From NCBI GenBank assembly GCA_047632595.1, contig JBLIDK010000028.1:1-28047 (forward strand): a stretch of DNA of 28,047 nt, written 5' to 3'. The notes under the pieces were generated by a model that worked only from the letters and a program-made list of their open reading frames with translations, did no database searches and was not told the origin of the DNA. The translations under genes and the position numbers were made by a program. This stretch comes from JBLIDK01 sp047632595. Its GTDB lineage: Bacteria > Bacteroidota > Bacteroidia > Sphingobacteriales > Sphingobacteriaceae. Positions 8,345 through 15,429 of this stretch are shown in pieces; positions within the stretch are counted from its first letter, which is position 1; the number at the start of each line of letters is the position of its first letter.

Positions 8345-9790
8345 TTATTTAAATTTTATGCAAACGTTTTTTGGTTCTGTAAAAAAGCGAAGTACCTCTT
8401 CTCCACCTTCTCTACCAACACCCGAATTTTTTACCCCGCCAAACGGAGTTCTTAAATCTCTATGAAGCCAACAATTTACCCAAACTATTCCTGCTTCAAT
8501 TTTATCGGCCATGCGGTGCGCACGACTCAAGTTTTCTGTCCATAATGTTGAGGCAAGCCCATATTCAGTACTATTCGCCATCATTAAAACTTCTTCTTCG
8601 GTTTCAAATGGGGTAATGGTAACTACAGGGCCAAAAATTTCTTCTTGATTTGTGCGACAATCATAAGCCAAACCTTCAATTACCGTAGGTTCAATAAACC
8701 AACCATTTTCACATCTACCAGCTACTTTTGAAGCTTTTCCGCCAGTTAATATTGTTCCACCTTCTTCTTTGGCTAGGTCAATATAAGACAAAACCTTTTC
8801 AAAGTGTGGTTTTGAAACAACGGCACCCATATTAGTTGAGTCCTCTTTTGGATCTCCTACTATTAGGTTATTAACTTTTTTAATAAAAGCCGTTTTAAAT
8901 TTATCGTAAATAGTCTTCTCAACAAAAATTCTTGACCCACATAGGCATATCTGCCCTTGATTGGAAAAACTTGAACGAACCGTAGTATCCAACATCTTTT
9001 CAAAATCACAGTCGGCAAAAATGATATTTGGATTTTTACCACCAAGCTCAAGCGATAGCTTTTTAAATTTAGGAGCCGCACTTCTTGCAATATGCTCTCC
9101 AGTTTTAGTGCCACCAGTAAATGAAATGGCTTTAATTTCTGGGTGGTCTACAATTGAACTTCCAACACTCGGGCCTAAGCCATGAACAATATTAAAAACC
9201 CCTTTTGGTAATCCTGCTTCAATACAGACTTGAGATAATAGAAAGGCAGTGTAAGGGGTTAATTCAGATGGCTTAGCTACGACACAGTTACCAACTGCTA
9301 AAGCTGGGGCAATTTTCCATGTAAATAAATACAGAGGTAAATTCCAAGGAGAAATACATCCTACAACTCCAATTGGCTTTCTTAAAGTGTAATTAATGCT
9401 GTGATCTTGCATTGCATGCGATTCGGAGGCATTTCCAACAATCGACTTAGCGAAAAATCTAAAATTTGAAACAGCTCTTGGGATATCTATAGCAGTGGCT
9501 AAAGAAACAGGCTTCCCATTGTCTTTACTTTCTGCTTCTGCAAATTCAGCAGTTTTTGCTTCTAATAAGTCTGCGATTTTCAGCAAATACTGAGAACGGG
9601 TTTCTATTGGTAAGGTTAACCACGAGTTAAATGCCGCTTTGGCTGCATTTACAGCCTCATCAACATCCTCTTTGGCTGAGTCTGGAATTTTTCCAAAAAC
9701 AGTTGCCGTGGCAGGTTCAATTAAATCAAGATAAGTCTTTGATTTAGGCTCAACCAATTCTCCATTTATATAGTTAGCTAATGTTATCAT
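8345..9790 (-). CDS. Aldehyde dehydrogenase, probable 2-aminomuconate-6-semialdehyde dehydrogenase
   Basis: 481 residues, full length for an NAD(P)-dependent ALDH. Motifs in order: SPWNLP with Asn150, FTGGTKTG at about 224-231 for the cofactor, LELGGKNP with the general base Glu248, and NQGQICLCGSR with the nucleophile Cys282. EIFGPVV and the C-terminal GGVKNSGVGREGG follow. The pattern is closest to the ALDH8/AMSDH group (also 2-hydroxymuconate semialdehyde dehydrogenases). In the kynurenine setting it should oxidise 2-aminomuconate semialdehyde to 2-aminomuconate. The ATG overlaps the upstream SDR stop by one base (TAATG) and the RidA gene follows after 2 nt. Substrate choice between amino- and hydroxymuconate semialdehyde rests on context. 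Confidence 0.88.
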   Translation of the reverse strand: MITLANYINGELVEPKSKTYLDLIEPATATVFGKIPDSAKEDVDEAVNAAKAAFNSWLTLPIETRSQYLLKIADLLEAKTAEFAEAESKDNGKPVSLATAIDIPRAVSNFRFFAKSIVGNASESHAMQDHSINYTLRKPIGVVGCISPWNLPLYLFTWKIAPALAVGNCVVAKPSELTPYTAFLLSQVCIEAGLPKGVFNIVHGLGPSVGSSIVDHPEIKAISFTGGTKTGEHIARSAAPKFKKLSLELGGKNPNIIFADCDFEKMLDTTVRSSFSNQGQICLCGSRIFVEKTIYDKFKTAFIKKVNNLIVGDPKEDSTNMGAVVSKPHFEKVLSYIDLAKEEGGTILTGGKASKVAGRCENGWFIEPTVIEGLAYDCRTNQEEIFGPVVTITPFETEEEVLMMANSTEYGLASTLWTENLSRAHRMADKIEAGIVWVNCWLHRDLRTPFGGVKNSGVGREGGEEVLRFFTEPKNVCIKFK

Positions 9791-10575
9791 TAAATACTTC
9801 CTGTTCGTCCACCATCAACTGCAATGCTTTGTCCGTTTACATAACTCGCAGCAGGACTAGCTAAAAATGCAATAACTGAAGCAATTTCTTCTGGTTCACC
9901 CACTCTACCCATTGGAACCGCTAATTGCATATTTATTAATAATTCTGATTCGCTTTTTCCGGTCTTTTCACTTTGATTTGTTAGTATATTTTGGAGGCGA
10001 GCGGTATTAGTAGCTCCTGGCAAAACATTGTTAACGGTAATATTATCTTGCCCTAATTCATTAGCTAATGTTTTAGCCCAACTAGCTACGGCTCCTCTTA
10101 TCGTATTTGATACTCCTAGTCCTTTTAAAGGAATTTTAACAGAAGTAGAAATCACATTAATAATTCTTCCACCTTGAGCAGCTTTCATACCTGGAATAAC
10201 TGCCTGAACAATTCTATGATTGCATAATAAGTGCATTTCAAACGCTTTAATAAACTCTTCAGGCTCTGCAGAAGCAATGAAACCGCCTGGAGGGCCTCCG
10301 GTATTATTAACTAAAACATCTACCGGATGATCTTTGGCGAATGCGGAAATAATTTCTCCAACTTTTTTTGAATCTGAAAAATCTGCAACAACATATTGGT
10401 GGGTTTGTCCCATGCCTGCGTGCAAAGTAGCTGCTGCTTTTTTGAGCTTATCTTCATTTCTTGCAACCAAAGTGACAGATGCGCCAAGTAAAGCCAACTC
10501 CATTGCTGTTGCTAAACCAATTCCTTGAGTACTTCCACAAACCATTGCATGTTTGTCTTTCAAATTAATGTCCAT
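9790..10575 (-). CDS. Short-chain dehydrogenase/reductase family protein with altered active site
   Basis: 261 residues, Rossmann fold. The cofactor loop is GSTQGIG (Gly14-Gly20), and the structural motif is NNTGG (residues 90-94) in place of the usual NNAG. The C-terminus ASYVNGQSIAVDGG is the standard SDR end. Ser143 sits where the catalytic Ser is expected, but the YxxxK position reads SNTIR (Ser156...Arg160), so both the catalytic Tyr and Lys are missing. Related FabG-like SDRs with this change exist, and their reaction is not settled as far as I know. It is the first gene of the operon with the aminomuconate dehydrogenase and deaminase, so a role late in kynurenine breakdown is likely, but the step is unknown. 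The promoter TATCTTTG lies 5 nt before the ATG. Confidence 0.85.
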   Translation of the reverse strand: MDINLKDKHAMVCGSTQGIGLATAMELALLGASVTLVARNEDKLKKAAATLHAGMGQTHQYVVADFSDSKKVGEIISAFAKDHPVDVLVNNTGGPPGGFIASAEPEEFIKAFEMHLLCNHRIVQAVIPGMKAAQGGRIINVISTSVKIPLKGLGVSNTIRGAVASWAKTLANELGQDNITVNNVLPGATNTARLQNILTNQSEKTGKSESELLINMQLAVPMGRVGEPEEIASVIAFLASPAASYVNGQSIAVDGGRTGSI

Positions 10576-10580
10576 AGCAT

Positions 10581-10606
10581 CAAAGATACTTACGAAAACG
10601 GGTCAA
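10581..10606 (-). promoter_or_regulatory. Promoter of the minus kynurenine operon (TTG-N15-TATCTTTG)
   Basis: On the minus strand TTG (10606-10604) is followed after 15 nt by TATCTTTG (10588-10581), an exact -7 consensus. The spacer is a little short of the usual 17-23. The box ends 5 nt before ATG 10575, so the transcript would be leaderless or nearly so. The divergent dioxygenase gene starts 117 nt away, so the space between is a shared control region. Confidence 0.55.
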
Positions 10607-10692
10607 AAAAGAATTTTATACTTTTAGTGATATTCAAAACAATTGGAATAATGGCAATTCTCTCTTAATTTAGAGTTTCAAAACAAAATACA

Positions 10693-11220
10693 ATGAAATT
10701 AACAGCCCCATTCAATTTACAAAAGTGGATAGATGATAACCAAGAGTTTCTCAAACCACCTATTGGTAATAAAAATTTGTATATAGATTCTGGCGATTAC
10801 ATTGTAATGATTGTTGGCGGACCCAACGCAAGAAAGGATTATCATTTTAATGAGACCGAAGAACTATTCTATCAACTAGAAGGAACTATTGAAGTAAGTG
10901 TTCAGTTAGATGGTAAATCTCAAGTAATTGAAATAGGTCCTGGTGAAATGTTCTTACTTCCAGGAAACATTCCACACTCACCTCGCAGACCCGCTAAATC
11001 TGTTGGATTAGTTATTGAACGTAAGCGTGAAACTAAAATGAATGACGGTTTACAATGGTATTGCGACAAGTGCAATCACAAACTTTACGACTCTTACTTT
11101 CATTTAACCAATATCGAAAATGATTTCTTTCCAGTATTTAAGAAGTTCTACAATTCAGAAGAGCTCAGAACATGTGATAGTTGTGGTCATATGATGGAGA
11201 TAGACGAGCGTTTTGTGTAA
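10693..11220 (+). CDS. nbaC: 3-hydroxyanthranilate 3,4-dioxygenase
   Basis: 175 residues, the usual size of bacterial 3-HAO. This cupin enzyme uses Fe(II) to open 3-hydroxyanthranilate to 2-amino-3-carboxymuconate semialdehyde. The metal ligands are visible as His51 and Glu57 in YHFNETEELFYQ and His95 in IPHSPRR. Substrate-binding Arg47 and Arg99 are present. The C-terminal rubredoxin-like metal site of the bacterial enzymes is complete: Cys124-x2-Cys127 and Cys161-x2-Cys164. It starts the plus arm, diverging from the SDR-ALDH-RidA operon, and is followed after 3 nt by the fasciclin gene. No clear TAnnTTTG was found in front of it. The symbol haaO is also used. Confidence 0.95.
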   Translation: MKLTAPFNLQKWIDDNQEFLKPPIGNKNLYIDSGDYIVMIVGGPNARKDYHFNETEELFYQLEGTIEVSVQLDGKSQVIEIGPGEMFLLPGNIPHSPRRPAKSVGLVIERKRETKMNDGLQWYCDKCNHKLYDSYFHLTNIENDFFPVFKKFYNSEELRTCDSCGHMMEIDERFV

Positions 11221-11223
11221 ATT

Positions 11224-11766
11224 ATGTTAAAATCAACACTTAAAATTGCATCAGTAGCAATAGCACTTATTGCTTCAGTTGAAGCTTATGCTCAAAATCT
11301 AATGGTCGGTGGCAATGAAATGCATCCTACAAAAGATAACGTTGACAACACTGTTAAAAGTCAAAATCACACAACTTTAGTTGCAGCAGTAAAAGCGGCA
11401 GATTTAGTAAGTGTTTTAAAAAGCGAAGGACCATTTACAGTATTTGCATCAACAAATGATGCATTTGAAATTTACCTTCTGGAACAGTTGAAACTCTTTT
11501 GAAAGCTAAAAAAAGGAACTTTAACATCAGTTCTAACTTACCACGTAATTGCTGAAAAGTTTAGCAGTGACGATATCAAGAAAAATAGTGGTTCTTTCGA
11601 AATCGAAACTGTATGTGGTGGAAAATTGATCGCAGTGATGAACGGTCAGTCAAACATCGTTTTGAAGGATGAGAATGGAAGCATTGCAAGTATTTCTACT
11701 TACGATGTAAACCAAAAAAATGCTGTTATTCAAGTTATTGATGGTGTGTTACTTCCAGAAATTTAA
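11224..11766 (+). pseudogene. Secreted fasciclin (FAS1) domain protein with two compensating frameshifts
   Basis: The ATG at 11224 starts a signal peptide (MLKSTLKIASVAIALIASVEAYAQ) and a FAS1 domain (TTLVAAVKAADL, GPFTVFASTNDAFE). The reading then fails: after GAA at 11467-11469 one base appears to be missing, and the expected LPSGTVETLLK is read in the -1-deleted frame. A run of seven A at 11508-11514 has one extra base that returns to the original frame. From there it reads KKGTLTSVLTYHVIAEKF and continues through VIQVIDGVLLPEI to TAA 11766. Without correction the first frame stops at TGA 11500-11502. The rest (NIVLKDENG, ISTYDV, INGVLLP-like end) is well conserved, so this is a very young lesion or a sequencing error. 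FAS1 proteins are envelope adhesion or scaffold domains; the link with kynurenine metabolism is unclear. Confidence 0.75.
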
Positions 11767-11788
11767 TTACACAAAGCTTAACTTATAA

Positions 11789-11820
11789 GAAAGGTCTTCC
11801 TTAATCTGGAGGCTTTTTTT
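11789..11820 (+). terminator. Rho-independent terminator after dioxygenase-fasciclin unit
   Basis: A stem of AAAG plus CTTCC (11790-11800, with a 2-nt bulge) pairs with GGAGG plus CTTT (11808-11816) around a short AT loop, followed by seven T and, after GG, eight more T. It stands 23 nt after the fasciclin stop and immediately before the repeat cassette. It would separate the dioxygenase-fasciclin transcript from kynU-kmo. Confidence 0.6.
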
Positions 11821-11841
11821 GGTTTTTTTTATACATACGCC

Positions 11842-12022
11842 AGTCATTTCGAGCGGAGTGCAACGCAGCGAGAAATCTTCCTTCAGGTATCCAACAAGCG
11901 TTATTTAAAAAAAGCGTTTTAAGGCTTCACGATTTATATTTAGTACTTCTTTAATCTACCTTCCTCGCTATCAAGTTTTGTGCAATCCTTATGGTAGATT
12001 TCTCCCTACGGTCGAAATGACT
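11842..12022. repeat. Palindrome-ended repeat, copy 1 (181 bp)
   Basis: The left end AGTCATTTCGAGCGGAGTGC and the right end TCGAAATGACT are inverted copies of each other over 11 bp. A second inverted block lies inside: GAGAAATCT on the left and AGATTTCTC on the right. The centre (for example the stretch from GCGTTTTAAGGC to TTATGGTAG) is nearly identical to copy 2. Repeats with GTCATTTCGA ends are frequent between genes in many Bacteroidota genomes, as far as I recall. On transcription the arms could form a hairpin. Confidence 0.85.
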
Positions 12023-12053
12023 TGGTGGATAATTGTTGTTATTGTTCATTATT

Positions 12054-12083
12054 TTGAGATAAAACAACAACTTTTTATATTTG
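12054..12083 (+). promoter_or_regulatory. Promoter of GIY-YIG gene (TTG-N19-TATATTTG)
   Basis: TTG at 12054-12056 and TATATTTG at 12076-12083 are spaced by 19 nt, an ideal Bacteroidota promoter. The box ends 3 nt before ATG 12087, so the mRNA would be leaderless or nearly so. This also argues against an upstream TTG start at 12081, which lies inside the box. Confidence 0.65.
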
Positions 12084-12086
12084 AGT

Positions 12087-12392
12087 ATGGGTTCAGGTAA
12101 CTATTTCACTTATATAACGACCAATAATTCAAAAACAACTTTATATATTGGCGTTACAAACGACTTAGAAATCAGAATGAATCAACATTTTGAAAATAGA
12201 GGTCAACCGGAAACTTTTGCGGGTCGTTATTACTGTTATAATTTAGTTTGGTATGAGCATTATAATAGGCCACTTCTAGCAATTGGTCGCGAGAAAGAAA
12301 TTAAAAAGTGGAGTAGAAAAAAGAAAGTGGAATTGATTGAAAAAAGCAATCCAAACTGGGACTTTCTTAATAAACAAATTTGGAAATATTAG
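12087..12392 (+). CDS. Small GIY-YIG nuclease
   Basis: About 101 residues, the size of the single-domain GIY-YIG group (UPF0213-like). Catalytic landmarks: YFTYITTN ... LYIGVTNDL (the GIY-YIG pair, here TYI and YIG), Arg in EIRMNQH, the metal-binding Glu in GREKEIKKW, and Asn/Trp in NPNWDFLN. A single-strand-nicking or double-strand endonuclease activity is expected from the family. ATG 12087 is chosen because the promoter box covers the earlier TTG. It is flanked on both sides by the same palindrome-ended repeat, unlike a housekeeping gene. The host role is unknown; members are common in Bacteroidota and are often annotated only as GIY-YIG family protein. Confidence 0.85.
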   Translation: MGSGNYFTYITTNNSKTTLYIGVTNDLEIRMNQHFENRGQPETFAGRYYCYNLVWYEHYNRPLLAIGREKEIKKWSRKKKVELIEKSNPNWDFLNKQIWKY

Positions 12393-12419
12393 CTCTGCAT
12401 CTCACCCCCCCCACCCAGC

Positions 12420-12666
12420 AGTCATTTCGAGCGGAGTGCAACGCAGCGAGAAATCTTCCTTCAGGTGTACAACTAGCTTTAATTAAAGTTAGCGTTTTAA
12501 GGCTTCACGATTTATATTTAGTACTTCTTTAATCTACCTTCCTCACTATCAAGTTTTGTGCAATCCTTATGGTAGATTTCTCCCTACTGCCCCGACGCCT
12601 ATCGGGTCGGGGCTTTAGGTCTAATTGAAATTTTTGTTCTCATTATAAATCCAAGTCGAAATGACT
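12420..12666. repeat. Palindrome-ended repeat, copy 2 (247 bp, enlarged)
   Basis: Same orientation and nearly the same sequence as copy 1, from AGTCATTTCGA to TCGAAATGACT. The centres differ mainly in a short block (ATCCAACAAGCGTTATTTAA in copy 1, a different block in copy 2). Copy 2 is longer because about 67 bp sits inside its right arm (12588-12654). It is preceded by a run of eight C at 12405-12412. Confidence 0.85.
12588..12654. repeat. 67-bp insertion with GC-rich hairpin inside repeat copy 2
   Basis: Copy 1 reads CCCTAC-G-GTCGAAATGAC. In copy 2 the same flanks are separated by 67 bp. The insert begins with a perfect 8-bp stem GCCCCGAC (12589-12596) / GTCGGGGC (12606-12613) around a 9-nt loop, in strongly AT-rich surroundings, and ends in AT-rich DNA. 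It looks like a second type of short palindromic repeat nested in the first. Confidence 0.6.
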
Positions 12667-12807
12667 ACCTAGATTGGTGAAAAAGCACCTTATTTATAAT
12701 CAGAATTGATTCTTCTTTTTTCTAGAATCTAGTTATCCCCCAAGTCATTTGGGCTTATATAATTAAACTTCATTATTCTTTACCAACACTCTTTTCCGAA
12801 AACTTCC

Positions 12808-12815
12808 TAACTTTG
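12808..12815 (+). promoter_or_regulatory. -7 box TAACTTTG in front of kynU
   Basis: TAACTTTG fits TAnnTTTG exactly and ends 4 nt before ATG 12820; no TTG is present at the expected distance. It would give kynU-kmo its own promoter downstream of the repeat cassette, with practically no leader. Confidence 0.5.
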
Positions 12816-12819
12816 TTGC

Positions 12820-14097
12820 ATGACTTTCGAAAACTCATTAACTTTTGCAAGACAACTCGACGCTAAAGATCCTTTGGCATCTTACAGAAACAAATATCAT
12901 ATTCCTGTTATAAATGGAAATGAGCAAATATATTTCTGTGGTAATTCATTAGGCTTACAGCCAAAAGCAACAAAATCTTATCTAGAAACTGAGTTAAACG
13001 ACTGGGCTTCTTTAGGAGTTGAAGGTCATTTTCAAGGTAAAAACCCATGGTTTGAGTACCATAAATTTACTCAAGAAAAAGCGGCTAAGGTTGTAGGTGC
13101 TAAAAAGGATGAAGTGGTTCTTATGAACACATTAACTACCAACCTTCACCTTTTAATGGTTTCTTTTTACAGACCAACTAAAACTCGTTATAAAATTGTT
13201 GTGGAAGCAGCAGCATTTCCAAGCGACCACTATACGGTAGAGTCACAAGCACGTTTTCACGGATACAATCCAGATGATGCTGTTATTCAATTACACCCTA
13301 GAGATGGCGAAGAATGCCTAAGAACTGAAGATATTCTTCAAGCAATTGAAGATAATGGTGATGAAATTGCCTTAGTAATGTTGGGCGGAGTTAACTACTA
13401 TACTGGTCAGTTTTTTGAGTTAGATAAAATAACAAAAAAAGGCCACGAAGTAGGTGCAGTAGTTGGTTTTGACCTAGCACACGCTGCCGGTAATATTGAC
13501 TTAAAACTTCATGATTGGGATATTGACTTTGGTGTTTGGTGTACATACAAATACCTTAACTCAGGCCCTGGTGGTGTAGGTGGCATTTTTGTTCACGAAA
13601 GACATGCTAACAATCCAAAATTACCTCGTTTTTCTGGTTGGTGGGGTTATAAAGAAGAAACTCGCTTTCAAATGAAGCCGGGTTTTATTCCAATGGAAGG
13701 TGCCGCTGGATGGCAGTTAAGTAACGCACAAATTCTACCTATGGCCGCTCATTGGGCAGCACTTGATTTATTTGATGAGGTTGGAATTGCAGCCCTTAGA
13801 AAGAAAAGCGAACTTCAGTCGGCTTATGTTTTTGATTTGATTAACGGAATTAACGAACGCGCTGGCAAAACTGTATTCAAAATTTTAACTCCAAACGATC
13901 CCAAACAACGAGGCGGACAAATTTCTATTGTTGCTATGTCGAATGGTAAAGAAACGTTTAACCATCTTACCAAAAACAACATTATTGTCGATTGGAGAGA
14001 GCCAGATGTAATTCGAATTGCACCGGTACCAATGTACAATACCTTTAAAGATATTTTCAATTTCGCACAAGTGCTTGAATCATCATTAACTAAGTAA
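12820..14097 (+). CDS. kynU: Kynureninase
   Basis: 425 residues, a fold-type I PLP enzyme cleaving kynurenine or 3-hydroxykynurenine to (3-hydroxy)anthranilate and alanine. N-terminal YFCGNSLGLQPKA and GVEGHF are kynureninase signatures. The cofactor region reads FDLAHAAGN (Asp pairing with the PLP nitrogen), and the PLP Schiff-base lysine is Lys244 in TYKYLNSGPGG. The next stretch GGIFVHERH and the C-terminal WREPDVIRIAPVPMYN are also typical. It is followed after 3 nt by kmo, so the pair is co-transcribed. The genes upstream in the pathway order are separated from it by the repeat cassette. The enzyme's place in the pathway is between KMO and the dioxygenase. Confidence 0.96.
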   Translation: MTFENSLTFARQLDAKDPLASYRNKYHIPVINGNEQIYFCGNSLGLQPKATKSYLETELNDWASLGVEGHFQGKNPWFEYHKFTQEKAAKVVGAKKDEVVLMNTLTTNLHLLMVSFYRPTKTRYKIVVEAAAFPSDHYTVESQARFHGYNPDDAVIQLHPRDGEECLRTEDILQAIEDNGDEIALVMLGGVNYYTGQFFELDKITKKGHEVGAVVGFDLAHAAGNIDLKLHDWDIDFGVWCTYKYLNSGPGGVGGIFVHERHANNPKLPRFSGWWGYKEETRFQMKPGFIPMEGAAGWQLSNAQILPMAAHWAALDLFDEVGIAALRKKSELQSAYVFDLINGINERAGKTVFKILTPNDPKQRGGQISIVAMSNGKETFNHLTKNNIIVDWREPDVIRIAPVPMYNTFKDIFNFAQVLESSLTK

Positions 14098-14100
14098 ATT

Positions 14101-15429
14101 ATGAGTAAAAAAGTTTTAGTTGCAGGAGCTGGACTAGTAGGATCACTATTGTCCATTTACTTACGTAAGAAAGGATACGATTGTACAATTTTAGAACGTA
14201 GACCTGATATGCGTTTGGAGAAAATGAGTGCAGGACGTTCAATTAACCTAGCTTTAAGCGATAGAGGATTGAAAGCGTTGAAAGGTGTTGGTCTTGCTGA
14301 AGACATAAAAGATATCTGCATTCCAATGCCGGGCAGAATGATTCACTTTCCTGATAGCACTACCGCTTTTCAAGCTTATGGCTTAGGTAAACAAGCAATC
14401 AATTCTGTATCGAGAGGTGAGCTAAATAAACGCTTAATGGACCATGCAGAAGCTGCAGGGGCAAAAATAGAATTTGACACTCCTATTGAGGATATAAATC
14501 CGAGAGAAGCATCCATTACAAGTGGGTCCAAAACATTCAATTCAGACTTCATAATTGGCGCCGATGGGGCATTTTCTGCTGTTCGAGGAGTTTTGCAAAG
14601 AACTCCTATGTTCAATTATTCTCAAAGTTATTTAGAGCATGGCTATAAAGAATTAACTATTCCTGCTACTGCAAATGGCAAGTGGCAAATAGAGAAAAAT
14701 GCATTGCACATTTGGCCGCGAAAAAACTTCATGTTAATAGCCCTACCAAATTTAGATGGCAGTTTTACCTGTACTTTATTTGCTCCTTTTAAAGGAGAAG
14801 GTGGTTTTGAGAACCTAAATTCAGATAAAGATGTTCAAGCTTATTTCAAAAAGCATTTTCCTGACGCTTTACCTATAATGCCTAAACTTTGCGAAGATTT
14901 TAACAATAATCCAACTTCATCGCTAGTAACGGTTAAATGTGAGCCTTGGAATTATGAAGATAAAGTTTGTTTAATTGGAGATGCTTCGCATGCAATTGTC
15001 CCGTTTTACGGACAAGGAATGAATAGTGGTTTTGAAGACTGCACAATTTTCAATGAAATGCTGAATGAGTATGGTGAGGATACACTCGCGTTATTTGAAA
15101 ACTTTAGCAAAACTCGTAAACCTGATGCGGATGCCATTGCTGAATTAGCAATTCAGAATTTTATTGAGATGCGAGATAAAGTTGGTGACCCTCAGTTTTT
15201 ATATCGTAAGAAAATTGAAAAGGTTATTACAAGTAAGTATCCTGAGAAGTATACTCCAGCTTATTCACTTGTTACTTTTTCGCATACCCCTTATTCTAAA
15301 GCATTGAAATTGGGTGATGCACGAAATGAAATTCTTAATAAAATAGCGGAAATTGAAAATGTGGAGACCAAAATGGACACTCCACAAGTTCAATCGATGT
15401 TAAATGAGCTATTTGCCTTAGGCAATTAG
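14101..15429 (+). CDS. kmo: Kynurenine 3-monooxygenase
   Basis: 442 residues, an FAD-dependent aromatic hydroxylase of the group A type using NADPH and O2 to make 3-hydroxykynurenine. The dinucleotide loop is GAGLVG (Gly9-Gly14), followed by the acidic end ILERR. The DG motif is IIGADGAFSAVR, and the second FAD contact is GDASHAIVPFYGQG (Gly293, Asp294). The signature GRSINLALSDRG near residue 40 is typical of KMO. Bacterial KMOs lack a strong membrane anchor, and none is obvious in the last 60 residues here. Its TAG overlaps the stop of the convergent OmpA-like gene by 4 nt. With kynU it feeds the dioxygenase on the same arm. Confidence 0.95.
   Translation: MSKKVLVAGAGLVGSLLSIYLRKKGYDCTILERRPDMRLEKMSAGRSINLALSDRGLKALKGVGLAEDIKDICIPMPGRMIHFPDSTTAFQAYGLGKQAINSVSRGELNKRLMDHAEAAGAKIEFDTPIEDINPREASITSGSKTFNSDFIIGADGAFSAVRGVLQRTPMFNYSQSYLEHGYKELTIPATANGKWQIEKNALHIWPRKNFMLIALPNLDGSFTCTLFAPFKGEGGFENLNSDKDVQAYFKKHFPDALPIMPKLCEDFNNNPTSSLVTVKCEPWNYEDKVCLIGDASHAIVPFYGQGMNSGFEDCTIFNEMLNEYGEDTLALFENFSKTRKPDADAIAELAIQNFIEMRDKVGDPQFLYRKKIEKVITSKYPEKYTPAYSLVTFSHTPYSKALKLGDARNEILNKIAEIENVETKMDTPQVQSMLNELFALGN

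Larger units (their letters stand above)
11842..12666. mobile_element. Putative cassette: GIY-YIG nuclease gene between two direct palindrome-ended repeats
   Basis: Two direct copies of the same noncoding repeat (11842-12022 and 12420-12666) flank a single small GIY-YIG gene. Each copy has inverted ends (AGTCATTTCGA ... TCGAAATGACT), so each is a miniature inverted-repeat element, and the two copies together bracket the gene. No transposase of a known family lies inside, and no target-site duplication was obvious at the outer ends. Whether the unit moves as one piece is inference. The unit lies between the fasciclin terminator and kynU, which splits the plus kynurenine arm. Confidence 0.5.

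Noticed and set aside
12667..12807. Small hairpins such as CCCAA-GTCAT-TTGGG and AGAAT/ATTCT between the cassette and kynU
   Set aside because: Stems of only 5 bp, with no proper T-run or conserved context; a chance match in AT-rich DNA is likely.
13824..14156. 110-residue minus-strand frame across kynU-kmo
   Set aside because: Antisense to two clear enzyme genes; a shadow frame.
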